This document shows positions 1 through 7,311 of a DNA stretch of 36,451 bases, piece after piece. The notes under the pieces were generated by a model. It saw nothing but the letters and a program-made list of their open reading frames with translations, did no database searches and was not told the DNA's origin. A program made the translations under genes and the position numbers. The stretch is from an uncultured Campylobacterales bacterium (GTDB taxonomy: Bacteria; Campylobacterota; Campylobacteria; Campylobacterales; Arcobacteraceae): positions 1-36,451 of the forward strand of contig CANNFB010000020.1 of the NCBI GenBank assembly GCA_947503785.1, in the 5' to 3' direction. How positions within the stretch are numbered: position 1 is the stretch's first letter; each line of letters opens with the position of its first letter.

Positions 1-14
1 TAATTTGGACGGGA

Positions 15-43
15 ATTATAGGAGATTTATCTAGCTTTGTCAA
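15..43 (-). promoter_or_regulatory. Sigma-70 promoter reading off the left edge
   Basis: On the minus strand a perfect TTGACA (38-43) and a perfect TATAAT (15-20) are separated by 17 bp. An A/T-tract-rich stretch lies upstream, and TTCCCGTCC follows the -10 box. The layout closely matches the tRNA-Asn promoter in this same window, which has TATAATTCC after the same 17-bp spacer. A stable RNA gene (tRNA or rRNA) just beyond the left edge is the likely target, but that gene is not visible here. Confidence 0.75.
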
Positions 44-168
44 GAGGTATTACTTAAATCTAGTTTAAATTTTGGAATTCGAATTTTTTTGGGGTTTTTA
101 CTAGGCTTTCTTTGGGTTTTTTAGGGTTTTAACTTTTTTTGTTTAATATCAGTCTAGTAATGTTTAGT

Positions 169-507
169 TTACTCTTTAAAGTTGTTGTCATATATGTATG
201 CAGCTATTTCTTCTAAAGTACTTTTATCATATGCTAAATCTGGCATTAATCCATAAACTTCTATTTTATCTTGCATTAAAGACGTTTCTTCTTTTGGACT
301 TAATACCCATTGTGTCATGTAATGTACAAATTCTTCTTTATTTGGAAATGCATTTTTATATTCTTTTTGTATTTCTAGTACGGTAGGAGCTGATTTATTT
401 AAGTTGTTTGTTTTATGACAAGTAATACAATTTCCATTAAATAGAAGTTCTGGATATGTAGCATTTAAATTAATAAATATAATAAAAAGTAATAGTAGAT
501 ATTTCAT
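169..507 (-). CDS. Small periplasmic monohaem c-type cytochrome
   Basis: The protein has 112 residues with a hydrophobic N-terminal signal peptide (about 1-16). It has a single haem-binding CITCH motif (Cys27, Cys30, His31) and a downstream GLMPD segment whose Met88 is the probable sixth ligand. Length and layout fit a class I cytochrome c or cytochrome c-553-like electron carrier exported to the periplasm. It is the last gene of a leftward series, 61 bp after the tautomerase gene. Its partner is not evident from sequence. It may carry electrons from a nearby oxidase or simply belong to the general respiratory chain. An AAAAAGG stretch lies somewhat far upstream of the ATG. I see no clear terminator in the T-rich region downstream. 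Confidence 0.8.
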   Translation of the reverse strand: MKYLLLLFIIFINLNATYPELLFNGNCITCHKTNNLNKSAPTVLEIQKEYKNAFPNKEEFVHYMTQWVLSPKEETSLMQDKIEVYGLMPDLAYDKSTLEEIAAYIYDNNFKE

Positions 508-568
508 ATTTGAAGTATAGCCTTTTTACTTTTTTCATTTATTGATTTGAATTAAGAAATAAACAAAT

Positions 569-961
569 CTAGGCAAGTGGATCTTCTCCCGTTTCCCATG
601 AACTTAAATATTTTTCTATTAAATGGAAATCTTCACCTTTATGTTCTGTAAGTGTTGTGTATTGATTCTTTTTTTTGACTTTAAAAAGTTTTTTCACTAA
701 ATCCATATATAAAAGAACTAACTTTCTTCTTTTTTCAATAGTTCGACCTTCCCTTATATCTAAGTCCATTAAACAAATATCATCTTTAATATTTGCACGT
801 CCTATTGATAAAGAGTATTTATCGTATTCCCTAATACTAATTGCAATGTGATCTGTTCCTGTATCCATAACTTTTGAGAAAATTCTCATAACTTCATTTA
901 TAAATTTTTCTTTTGTTTTATTTTTTATTTTTTTATTTATTTCAAATTGCAAGTGAGGCAT
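569..961 (-). CDS. Tautomerase-superfamily protein (CHMI/MIF-like)
   Basis: The protein has 130 residues and begins MPHLQFE. Pro2 would be exposed as the N-terminal catalytic proline after Met removal, the hallmark of the tautomerase superfamily. Length near 125-130 fits the longer 5-carboxymethyl-2-hydroxymuconate isomerase/MSAD type rather than the 60-80-residue 4-oxalocrotonate tautomerases. A beta-alpha-beta pattern continues through DHIAISIREYDKYSLSIGR and a central helix. These enzymes catalyse keto-enol tautomerisation of 2-oxo acids. The gene lies 27 bp after the thioredoxin-like gene. The substrate cannot be read from the sequence, but 2-oxo acid chemistry would fit the 2-hydroxyacid oxidase two genes upstream. 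Confidence 0.65.
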   Translation of the reverse strand: MPHLQFEINKKIKNKTKEKFINEVMRIFSKVMDTGTDHIAISIREYDKYSLSIGRANIKDDICLMDLDIREGRTIEKRRKLVLLYMDLVKKLFKVKKKNQYTTLTEHKGEDFHLIEKYLSSWETGEDPLA

Positions 962-988
962 ATTAAGTCCTTTTGTTTTTTATTTTGT

Positions 989-1483
989 CTATTCTAATAC
1001 TAGCATTCTTGAGTATAAACCTGCTGTTGTTGTATAACCTACTTCTGAAAATTTTAGATTTTTATTTTTATCGTAAATTAAAGTTGTTGGAAAGGCTTTT
1101 ATATTAAATTTTCTTGAGTAATATCCATCTTTATCATTTACAACTTTAAAAGTAAGGTCATTATCTCGTAAGTATTTTTGTATCTCTTTTTTTGTTCCTG
1201 ATTGAACTGCAATAGTAATAACTTCGTAATCTTTTGATATTTTTTCTATATTTACTGCTTCAAACTTACAAGTAGGACACCAAGTAGCCCAAAAATGCAC
1301 TAGGATTGGTTTGTTTGTTTGTACTTTGTATTCTGTATTATTAAGTAATTTAAAATTCTCTATGTTTAAGTTTTCTTTATTTAAATCTAGTGCTCGATAG
1401 TAACTCATTGCATTCATTGCAAGTGTAAGCATTAGCACAAAGATTACAGTTTCTTTAAAATATTTTTTAATTTTATCTCTCAT
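989..1483 (-). CDS. Membrane-anchored thioredoxin-like protein (TlpA/ScsD type)
   Basis: The protein has 164 residues. A short basic N-terminus is followed by one hydrophobic segment (about 11-27), which anchors a periplasmic thioredoxin fold. The active-site motif is WATWCPTCK (Cys69, Cys72), and the cis-proline is Pro132 in AFPTT. The WCPTC form is typical of ScsD-like or TlpA-like disulfide oxidoreductases that reduce or isomerise periplasmic disulfides, including apocytochrome haem sites. A cytochrome c gene two genes downstream is consistent with a cytochrome-maturation or thiol-redox role, but this is inference. It starts 53 bp after the LhgO-like gene and may have its own promoter. Confidence 0.8.
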   Translation of the reverse strand: MRDKIKKYFKETVIFVLMLTLAMNAMSYYRALDLNKENLNIENFKLLNNTEYKVQTNKPILVHFWATWCPTCKFEAVNIEKISKDYEVITIAVQSGTKKEIQKYLRDNDLTFKVVNDKDGYYSRKFNIKAFPTTLIYDKNKNLKFSEVGYTTTAGLYSRMLVLE

Positions 1484-1536
1484 TTCTTTCCTTGAATAAT
1501 ATTAAGAAAAGAGTATACATAATTATTGTGTATTAA

Positions 1537-2733
1537 CTATTTACTTTTCTTTAGTATATGTTCTTTTACTACCCAGTTCGCGAAAGGTATTGAAGAAGTA
1601 AATGCAGGACTTACTGCATTTAAGACATGTACCGAGTTTTCATCAGATTCTACTACAAAATCTTGTACTAATTCTAATGTATTTTTATTTAGTAATTGTG
1701 CTCTAATTCCTGGCGTACTCCAAGAATCAAAACCTTTATGATCCATCTTTTTTGTAAGCTTTATAGCAAGTCCTTTTAAATAAGAAAGGCTATATTTTTT
1801 GATTTCGTTAAAGGCTAAGTTTCTAAATCCAAAAGCATTTGTAAGAAACAATTTTGACTCATAATATATAATTTGTATAAACTCTTTTAGATTAAAGTTA
1901 TCAAAACCTTTATAGTTCTCTCTCCAAAAAGCGGGAATTGCTGTTGGGCCTATTTTACTTTCGCCATCTACTGTGAGAGTATAATGAACTCCTAAAAATG
2001 GATTATCTAAATTTGGTACAGGATAGATATTAGTTTTTAAGTGTGATTTATTCGTTTTATCTTTTAAATAAATTCCTTTAAATGGAATAATCACATAATC
2101 TTTTGAAAATCCAAAATCTCTAGCAATATTATCTGCATATAATCCTGCACAATTTATTATTTTTTGTGCCTGAAAATCTCCATGGCTTGTAGATACAACA
2201 TTACTCGAACTTGAAATATATTTACAATTTAATAAAAGTTCAACACCTAATTCTTCAATTACTTTTGCAAACTCTTTTGTAACTTCTTTAGGATTAACTG
2301 TTGCAGTACTTGGACATAAAAGAGCTTTTTTATGAGTTTTAATATTTGGATATAAAGCACTTAGTTGTTCTTCATCTAACCAATTAAGTTCAACACCATT
2401 TAAATCTCCCCTTCTTTTAAGTTCTTTTAATCCTTCTACTTCTTTATCATCAAGAGCAACAACAACTTTTTTACACTCATTTATCTGCAAACCTCTTTGT
2501 TTCACAAACTCTTTTAGTGCAAGATTACCCTCTTTTGTAAATTTTGCTTTTAGTGAATTTACATCATAATAAAAACCAGCATGTAACACACCTGAATTTC
2601 TTCCACTACTATGCATAGCAACTTCAGGCTCTTTTTCAATTACTAATATTTTAGAATTTGGAAATCTTTGTTTTAAATTTCTAGCTATATTTAATCCAAT
2701 AATTCCAGCTCCAATAATCAAATAATCATACAT
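1537..2733 (-). CDS. lhgO: FAD-dependent 2-hydroxyacid oxidase, LhgO-like
   Basis: The protein has 398 residues, the usual LhgO (YgaF) length. The N-terminus holds the dinucleotide-binding GAGIIG (Gly8, Gly10, Gly13) and the acidic end of the second strand (VIEKE). The SSGRNSGVLHAGFYY segment (about 43-57) is characteristic of L-2-hydroxyglutarate oxidase/dehydrogenase within the DAO superfamily. LhgO oxidises L-2-hydroxyglutarate to 2-oxoglutarate and passes electrons to the quinone pool. The gene starts 2 bp after the LUD gene, so the two are translationally coupled. Together with the upstream TAXI-TRAP genes it suggests uptake and oxidation of a 2-hydroxy acid. L-2-hydroxyglutarate is the first candidate, but related DAO enzymes use other 2-hydroxy acids. 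Confidence 0.75.
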   Translation of the reverse strand: MYDYLIIGAGIIGLNIARNLKQRFPNSKILVIEKEPEVAMHSSGRNSGVLHAGFYYDVNSLKAKFTKEGNLALKEFVKQRGLQINECKKVVVALDDKEVEGLKELKRRGDLNGVELNWLDEEQLSALYPNIKTHKKALLCPSTATVNPKEVTKEFAKVIEELGVELLLNCKYISSSSNVVSTSHGDFQAQKIINCAGLYADNIARDFGFSKDYVIIPFKGIYLKDKTNKSHLKTNIYPVPNLDNPFLGVHYTLTVDGESKIGPTAIPAFWRENYKGFDNFNLKEFIQIIYYESKLFLTNAFGFRNLAFNEIKKYSLSYLKGLAIKLTKKMDHKGFDSWSTPGIRAQLLNKNTLELVQDFVVESDENSVHVLNAVSPAFTSSIPFANWVVKEHILKKSK

Positions 2734-2735
2734 TC

Positions 2736-3332
2736 TTAATATCCTAAGTCTTCATCTACTAAAATTAAAACTATTCTATTTTTTTCATCTGCTTTTATAT
2801 AAGTAAATTTATTTGCAATATTATCAAGATTGTGTCTAGGTTCTTTACCCATTTCTATTGATTTATTATTCATTCTATCAATATTTTTAACAGCTGCTAC
2901 TTCCATTAATCTTTTAAAACCATCTTCTACATTTTCAACTATTTTATTTTTTCCTACAATTACTAAAACTTTTTTAGGTCCAAAGATAAGAGCTGCAACT
3001 CTATTTCCACTTCCATCTGCATTGACTAGTTTTCCATCACGTGTTAGTGCATTTGTTCCACAAATAAAAAGATCAGTTAGAATACCTTTTCTTCTTCTGC
3101 TAGTATTTTCTTCCATAGAAATACCTTTTTCATATTGATTATATAAAGTAATGTCATCTTTATTTACAACATAATCAAGTAAGCCAACTTCTGAAACACT
3201 AGTTGAACCACCAAGTCCAATACTCATACCACTTTTAATATATGTTTTACTAAGTTTAAATGCCTCTTCTTTAGTTTTTACAAAGTGAGGATCATACCCA
3301 CAGTTTTTTAATGTTTCCAAGAGTTCATTCAT
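2736..3332 (-). CDS. LUD-domain protein (lactate-utilisation family, DUF1121-like)
   Basis: The protein has 198 residues and is a compact LUD domain throughout. The GLGGSTSVSEVGL segment (about 39-51), a central DLFICGTNALTRDG and the following DGSGNRVAALIFGPKKV are the family's conserved glycine-rich nucleotide/ligand-binding elements. The short form with NADGSGNR is the kind found alone rather than as LutC next to LutA and LutB, and neither partner is present here. LUD proteins are linked to oxidation of lactate-like 2-hydroxy acids, but the biochemical role of the solo form is unclear to me. It is tightly coupled to the LhgO-like oxidase (2-bp gap) and follows the TRAP permease by 54 bp. 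Confidence 0.75.
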   Translation of the reverse strand: MNELLETLKNCGYDPHFVKTKEEAFKLSKTYIKSGMSIGLGGSTSVSEVGLLDYVVNKDDITLYNQYEKGISMEENTSRRRKGILTDLFICGTNALTRDGKLVNADGSGNRVAALIFGPKKVLVIVGKNKIVENVEDGFKRLMEVAAVKNIDRMNNKSIEMGKEPRHNLDNIANKFTYIKADEKNRIVLILVDEDLGY

Positions 3333-3386
3333 ATTTCTTCCTTTTATTTAATTATTACAATATGTTTGCATCATATTAGCAAAAAA

Positions 3387-5336
3387 CTATACTGCACTTG
3401 CAAACTCTTTTTTCTCTTTTGATAATTTTTTATGTAAAAACATTGAACTTGCAAATATAATAAATCCTACAATATGAGTGTTTTGTACAATTCCAAAATA
3501 ACTTTCAATATCAAAAGCACTATCTGGAGTTAATAATAAAACAGCTGCAACTGTAAACATAACTCTCTCTAAAATCATCATCTTTTGATCCCAGAACCCT
3601 TCCATAACAATTGAGAAAGACATAATACCCATTAAAGCAAATCCAAATACTTCCACTCTCTCAAACCAAGTTCCTGTAATTAAAGGTGTAAAAGCAAATA
3701 ATAGAGGAATAATATACATTCCTTTTCCAACTTTCCAAGAAACTAAACCTGTTTGCATTGGAGGAGTTTTTGCAATTGCCGCTGCGGCAAAGGCTGCAAG
3801 ACAAACAGGTGGTGTAAGATTTGAATCTTGTGATAACCAAAATATTATCAAGTGTGCTGATAATAAGTACATTGCAACTTCTGGTATTTCAATTCCTGCG
3901 TTTACAAGTGCTGCCATTTCTGGACTCAACATAAGACCAACAAGAGCAGGTGCAGATAAAACTGAAAGAACAACATATGAAGCAGTAACAGGTAATCCCA
4001 TACCTAATACAAGTGAAGCAATAGCAATTAAAACAATTGCTATTAATAAAGAGTTACCTGACCATTCCATAATTAATTGAGAAAATGTGATTCCAACACC
4101 AGAAATATTAATAATACCAACAATAACACCAACAGCAATAAGTAAAACACCCGTTACTACCATATTTTGTGCACCCAATGCTAATGCTCCAAGTATTTCT
4201 TCTATACCCATTCTTTTATTTTTTGTTAAATAAGAAGCAAAAATTATTGTAACTATTGCAATACCTGCTGAATAAGTTGGTGTAAATCCATAAACTAGTA
4301 AACCAACTAAAGTAGATAATGGAATAATAAAGTGAAAACCTTCTCTTAAAATTGGAAGAATTTTAACATCACTATTTTCACCTTTAATATTATGTTCTTT
4401 AGCATGAATATTAATATAAAAAGCAATAGATGCAAAATATAAAATTGCAGGTAATATCGAAACAGTAACAATAGTAACAAATGGTATATGTGTCATCTGT
4501 GCCATAATGAATGCACCTGCTCCCATAATTGGAGGCATAATTTGTCCACCTGTACTTGCTGCTGCTTCAACTGCTGCTGCAAATGTTGGTTTGAAACCTG
4601 CTTTTTTCATCATTGGAATTGTAATAGAACCAGTTGATACTGTATTTGCAACAGCTGAACCTGAAATTGTACCCATTAAAGCAGATGAAAATACTGCAAC
4701 GTGACCAGTTCCACCAGTATATTTACCAGCAACTGCACTTGAAACATCTACAATAAAATCTCCAGCTCCTGATTTTAAAAGGAAAGCTGCAAATAAAATA
4801 AACATAAACACATAGGTAGATGAAATTGTTGCAATTGGACCAAATAAACCTTCACTTGTATAGAACATTCTGTAAAGGAATCGCTCTGGACTCATTCCAG
4901 CAAAAGCAAAAATACCATCAATATGCTGTCCTAAAAATAGTAAATATGCAATACAAGAAACTATAAGTCCAGGAATAATCCATCCTGTAGATTTTCGTAC
5001 TAACTCAACTGCTAGAGCAATTGTCATAGAAGCTACAATTAAATCACTTGTTCTCATTTGAGAATTTGCAACAGCATAAAGACTTTCTTCAAAAAGCATC
5101 ATGTATATAAATGTGCTTAAAGAAAGTATTGCAAATAATAGATTGAAGTAACTTATTTCATTTTCATTTTTATTAGCTTCGTATGTTAAAAAACCTAAAG
5201 AAGAAAGTAAAGCAAAGTGAGCAGAGTTAAACCATAAATCACTAATACCACCCCAAATATTTACCCCAAAGTGAAAAAGGGATATACAGATTGCGTAAAT
5301 AAATATTATTTCTTTGAAATATTTAATTTTTATCAT
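3387..5336 (-). CDS. TRAP transporter permease, 4TM/12TM (DctQ-DctM) fusion
   Basis: The 649-residue polytopic membrane protein is hydrophobic from end to end. The N-terminal four-helix DctQ-like part (about 1-130) is fused to the large DctM-like transport part. The segment around residues 205-275, with GTISGSAVANTVSTGSIT and GGQIMPPIMGAGAFIMA, is the signature of fused TRAP permeases. It uses an ion gradient to import an organic acid delivered by a periplasmic receptor. The gene for that receptor, a TAXI-family protein, is immediately upstream, separated by 115 bp with a strong hairpin. Fusion of Q and M is normal for TAXI systems. The substrate is unknown. The following LUD and LhgO-like genes suggest a 2-hydroxy acid. 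Confidence 0.93.
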   Translation of the reverse strand: MIKIKYFKEIIFIYAICISLFHFGVNIWGGISDLWFNSAHFALLSSLGFLTYEANKNENEISYFNLLFAILSLSTFIYMMLFEESLYAVANSQMRTSDLIVASMTIALAVELVRKSTGWIIPGLIVSCIAYLLFLGQHIDGIFAFAGMSPERFLYRMFYTSEGLFGPIATISSTYVFMFILFAAFLLKSGAGDFIVDVSSAVAGKYTGGTGHVAVFSSALMGTISGSAVANTVSTGSITIPMMKKAGFKPTFAAAVEAAASTGGQIMPPIMGAGAFIMAQMTHIPFVTIVTVSILPAILYFASIAFYINIHAKEHNIKGENSDVKILPILREGFHFIIPLSTLVGLLVYGFTPTYSAGIAIVTIIFASYLTKNKRMGIEEILGALALGAQNMVVTGVLLIAVGVIVGIINISGVGITFSQLIMEWSGNSLLIAIVLIAIASLVLGMGLPVTASYVVLSVLSAPALVGLMLSPEMAALVNAGIEIPEVAMYLLSAHLIIFWLSQDSNLTPPVCLAAFAAAAIAKTPPMQTGLVSWKVGKGMYIIPLLFAFTPLITGTWFERVEVFGFALMGIMSFSIVMEGFWDQKMMILERVMFTVAAVLLLTPDSAFDIESYFGIVQNTHIVGFIIFASSMFLHKKLSKEKKEFASAV

Positions 5337-5407
5337 TTTTTATTCCTATATAAATATAGACAATATATAGACTAGGTAAACAATTTTAAATTACTTACAT
5401 AACCTAT

Positions 5408-5436
5408 ATAACAAAAGAAGAGTCTTCTTTTGTTAT
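5408..5436 (-). other. Strong intercistronic hairpin between TAXI and TRAP permease genes
   Basis: A perfect 14-bp inverted repeat (5408-5421 and 5423-5436, arm ATAACAAAAGAAGA) is separated by one base. On the minus-strand mRNA it lies just after the TAXI stop codon and about 70 nt before the permease start. No U-tract follows, so it is not a typical intrinsic terminator. Its place fits a 3'-end stabiliser or partial terminator that keeps the receptor more abundant than the permease, as in many binding-protein operons. Confidence 0.55.
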
Positions 5437-5451
5437 GTCTTAGTTAGTTGA

Positions 5452-6471
5452 CTATTTTGCGATTAAACTTGAAGGGATTGTAATACCCTTTTCTTTATAA
5501 AATCTAGCAGCACCTGGGTGTAAAGGCATAGGTAGACCAGCAATTGCTTTGTCAAGTGACATTGCTTTTGTAGCTTTATGTACAGAATTCAAAAATGGTA
5601 AGTTTTCATAAATGGTTTTTGTTAAAAGATATACAGTTTCTTCTGGAGTATCTTTTGTAACAACTAAAAGATTCGGTTGCGCGATTGTATTAATATCTTT
5701 TGTTTGTCCAGGATAAGTTCCTGCTTTAATTTTAAATGGAGTCCATACTGGATAGTTGTCATTAATAGCTTTTAAATTTTTTTCATCAAAATCTAAAACT
5801 TTTATTTTATCATTTCCAATAGATGCAAATGCATTTGTAACAGCAGATGTTGGAGGACCTGATGGTGTATTCATACCTTGAACTTTTCCATCTTGTAAAG
5901 CAGTTGAACTTGGTGTATATCCTAAATATTGAACATTCATTTTATTAAAATTGATATCTAATGAACTCATAATAGTTTCAGCAGAAACTCTTGAACCTGA
6001 AGATCTTCCACCAATTGCAAATCTTTCACCATAAAGATTTTTTAAATCCATGATATTTCCAGTTTTTGCATATTTATTTTTAATCGTAAATTGTTCAACA
6101 TTTTGCCACAACATAGAAATTGATCTTAAGTTTTCTTTTGGAGCACCTTCATACTTAGCTTTTCCTTGCCATGCCATAGAACCAAAAAGTCCTTGTAAAA
6201 TTGCAAAGTTAACTTCACCTTTTTGAAGCATATCAACGTTTTCACCAGATCCTGCAGATGTAATAGCTGAAAAAGTTGTTTTATGGTTTTTTGCTAATTT
6301 AATAGAAGCAATTGTTGCAATTCCAACACCTACTGGATAATAAGTCCCACCAGTACTTGCTGTTGCAATTACATATTTAGTTTCACTCTTAGCTGCATTT
6401 GCACCTGTAATCATTGTAGCTGTGATTGCTGATGTAACAAGAATCTTTTTTAAAATTGATATTTTAGACAT
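5452..6471 (-). CDS. TAXI-family TRAP transporter solute-binding protein
   Basis: The protein has 339 residues with a Sec signal peptide (basic start, hydrophobic core, predicted cleavage after ANA at about residue 26). The mature protein begins with the TAXI hallmark YVIATASTGGTYYPVGVGIA, followed by SAGSGENVDMLQKGEVNFAI and later GGRSSGSR. These are the conserved ligand-pocket segments of TAXI receptors. It binds an organic acid or amino acid in the periplasm and hands it to the fused TRAP permease encoded next. Translation starts at an ATG preceded by a strong AAGGAG. The upstream region carries a -10 box with TGAAAC repeats, so this gene is the likely first gene of a regulated operon. Confidence 0.93.
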   Translation of the reverse strand: MSKISILKKILVTSAITATMITGANAAKSETKYVIATASTGGTYYPVGVGIATIASIKLAKNHKTTFSAITSAGSGENVDMLQKGEVNFAILQGLFGSMAWQGKAKYEGAPKENLRSISMLWQNVEQFTIKNKYAKTGNIMDLKNLYGERFAIGGRSSGSRVSAETIMSSLDINFNKMNVQYLGYTPSSTALQDGKVQGMNTPSGPPTSAVTNAFASIGNDKIKVLDFDEKNLKAINDNYPVWTPFKIKAGTYPGQTKDINTIAQPNLLVVTKDTPEETVYLLTKTIYENLPFLNSVHKATKAMSLDKAIAGLPMPLHPGAARFYKEKGITIPSSLIAK

Positions 6472-6501
6472 TGTATTTCTCCTTAGTTTTTATCTAAAAG
6501 A

Positions 6502-6544
6502 AGTATAACACATTTTGAAACAAAATTGTTTCAGAATTGTTTCA
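6502..6544 (-). promoter_or_regulatory. TAXI-TRAP promoter with tandem TGAAAC operator repeats
   Basis: On the minus strand a TATACT -10 box (6502-6507) sits 30-36 nt upstream of the TAXI start. No consensus -35 is present. The -35 zone and the DNA above it hold TGAAACAATTCTGAAAC, two copies of TGAAACAATT at exactly 11-bp period (within 6526-6544). An inverted copy at 6516-6523 makes an 8-bp-arm palindrome with the proximal repeat. Direct repeats at 10-11 bp over a missing -35 box are the usual activator layout for OmpR/PhoB-family regulators. One is encoded immediately upstream. The assignment to that regulator is inferred. Confidence 0.6.
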
Positions 6545-6566
6545 AATTTATAAATTTATCTTATAT

Positions 6567-6582
6567 CTCCTTATTTAAGGAG
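6567..6582 (-). terminator. Hairpin after the response-regulator gene, weak terminator
   Basis: A perfect palindrome CTCCTTATTTAAGGAG forms a 7-bp stem with a two-base loop as written. It lies 7 bp beyond the regulator's stop codon and before the TAXI promoter. There is no good U-tract, so termination is probably partial. Confidence 0.35.
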
Positions 6583-6589
6583 TTTATAA

Positions 6590-7294
6590 CTAATCTATAA
6601 TATATCCAAGCCCTTTTTTTGAAACAATAAAGTCTTCATCAACTATTTTATCTTTAACTCTTTTAATAACTGTACGCATTGTAGCATCTGAAGTTTTTAC
6701 ATCATTCCAAATAAACTCTTTTAAAAACTCTTTTGTTTTTATCTCTTTTACATTAGTTACCAAAGCCTGAAGAAGTAAAGTTTCTTTTTTTGAAAGATTT
6801 ATAATTTTCTCACCTTTTAATAATAAATTTGATTTAGTATTAAAAGAATAAGTACTATTTAAAAATATAAGTTCTTCTTGGATTTCTTCTTTTGATTTAT
6901 CTTCTAAAACTTTTGTTTTTACTTTTTTTAGAATTTCCATAATATTTTTAACTTCCAGAGGTTTTACAAAATAAGAAATTACATTTAAACTAATTGATTT
7001 AAAAAGATATTCTTCATCTTTATGAGCAGAAACAATAATAAACTTTTGATTATCATTTAAAACTGTAATATCTTCAATCATGGAAAGGCCATCTTTATTT
7101 GGCATTTTAATATCTGTTAAAACTAAATCAAAGGCTTTTTTCTCTTCAAAAGATTTCTTATACTTTTCAAAACCTTCTTGTCCGTCTTCTGCAACTTCTA
7201 CCTCATCAAATATTGTATCAAGATAGAAACTTAATATCTCTCTTGCATCTTCTTCATCTTCTACTAATAATACTCTTGTAATTAAATCATTCAT
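6590..7294 (-). CDS. OmpR/PhoB-family response regulator of the TAXI-TRAP locus
   Basis: The protein has 234 residues. The receiver domain (about 5-125) has the acidic pair (Glu12, Asp13), phospho-acceptor Asp61 in LVLTDIKMP, a conserved Ser in VSAHK and the Lys of VKPLE. The C-terminal part (about 145-234) is a winged-helix DNA-binding domain ending in KKGLGYII, as in OmpR/PhoB proteins. The cognate kinase gene is 17 bp upstream and co-transcribed. TGAAAC repeats at 11-bp spacing lie upstream of both the TAXI gene and the kinase gene. I therefore infer that this regulator activates TAXI-TRAP transcription and controls its own operon. Confidence 0.88.
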   Translation of the reverse strand: MNDLITRVLLVEDEEDAREILSFYLDTIFDEVEVAEDGQEGFEKYKKSFEEKKAFDLVLTDIKMPNKDGLSMIEDITVLNDNQKFIIVSAHKDEEYLFKSISLNVISYFVKPLEVKNIMEILKKVKTKVLEDKSKEEIQEELIFLNSTYSFNTKSNLLLKGEKIINLSKKETLLLQALVTNVKEIKTKEFLKEFIWNDVKTSDATMRTVIKRVKDKIVDEDFIVSKKGLGYIID

Positions 7295-7311
7295 TATAAT
7301 GTCAAGAAGTT

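Noticed and set aside
91-126. G-runs that might form a G-quadruplex
   Set aside because: One of the four runs has only two G and the loops are long. The tract is more simply AT/TG-rich spacer above the left-edge promoter.
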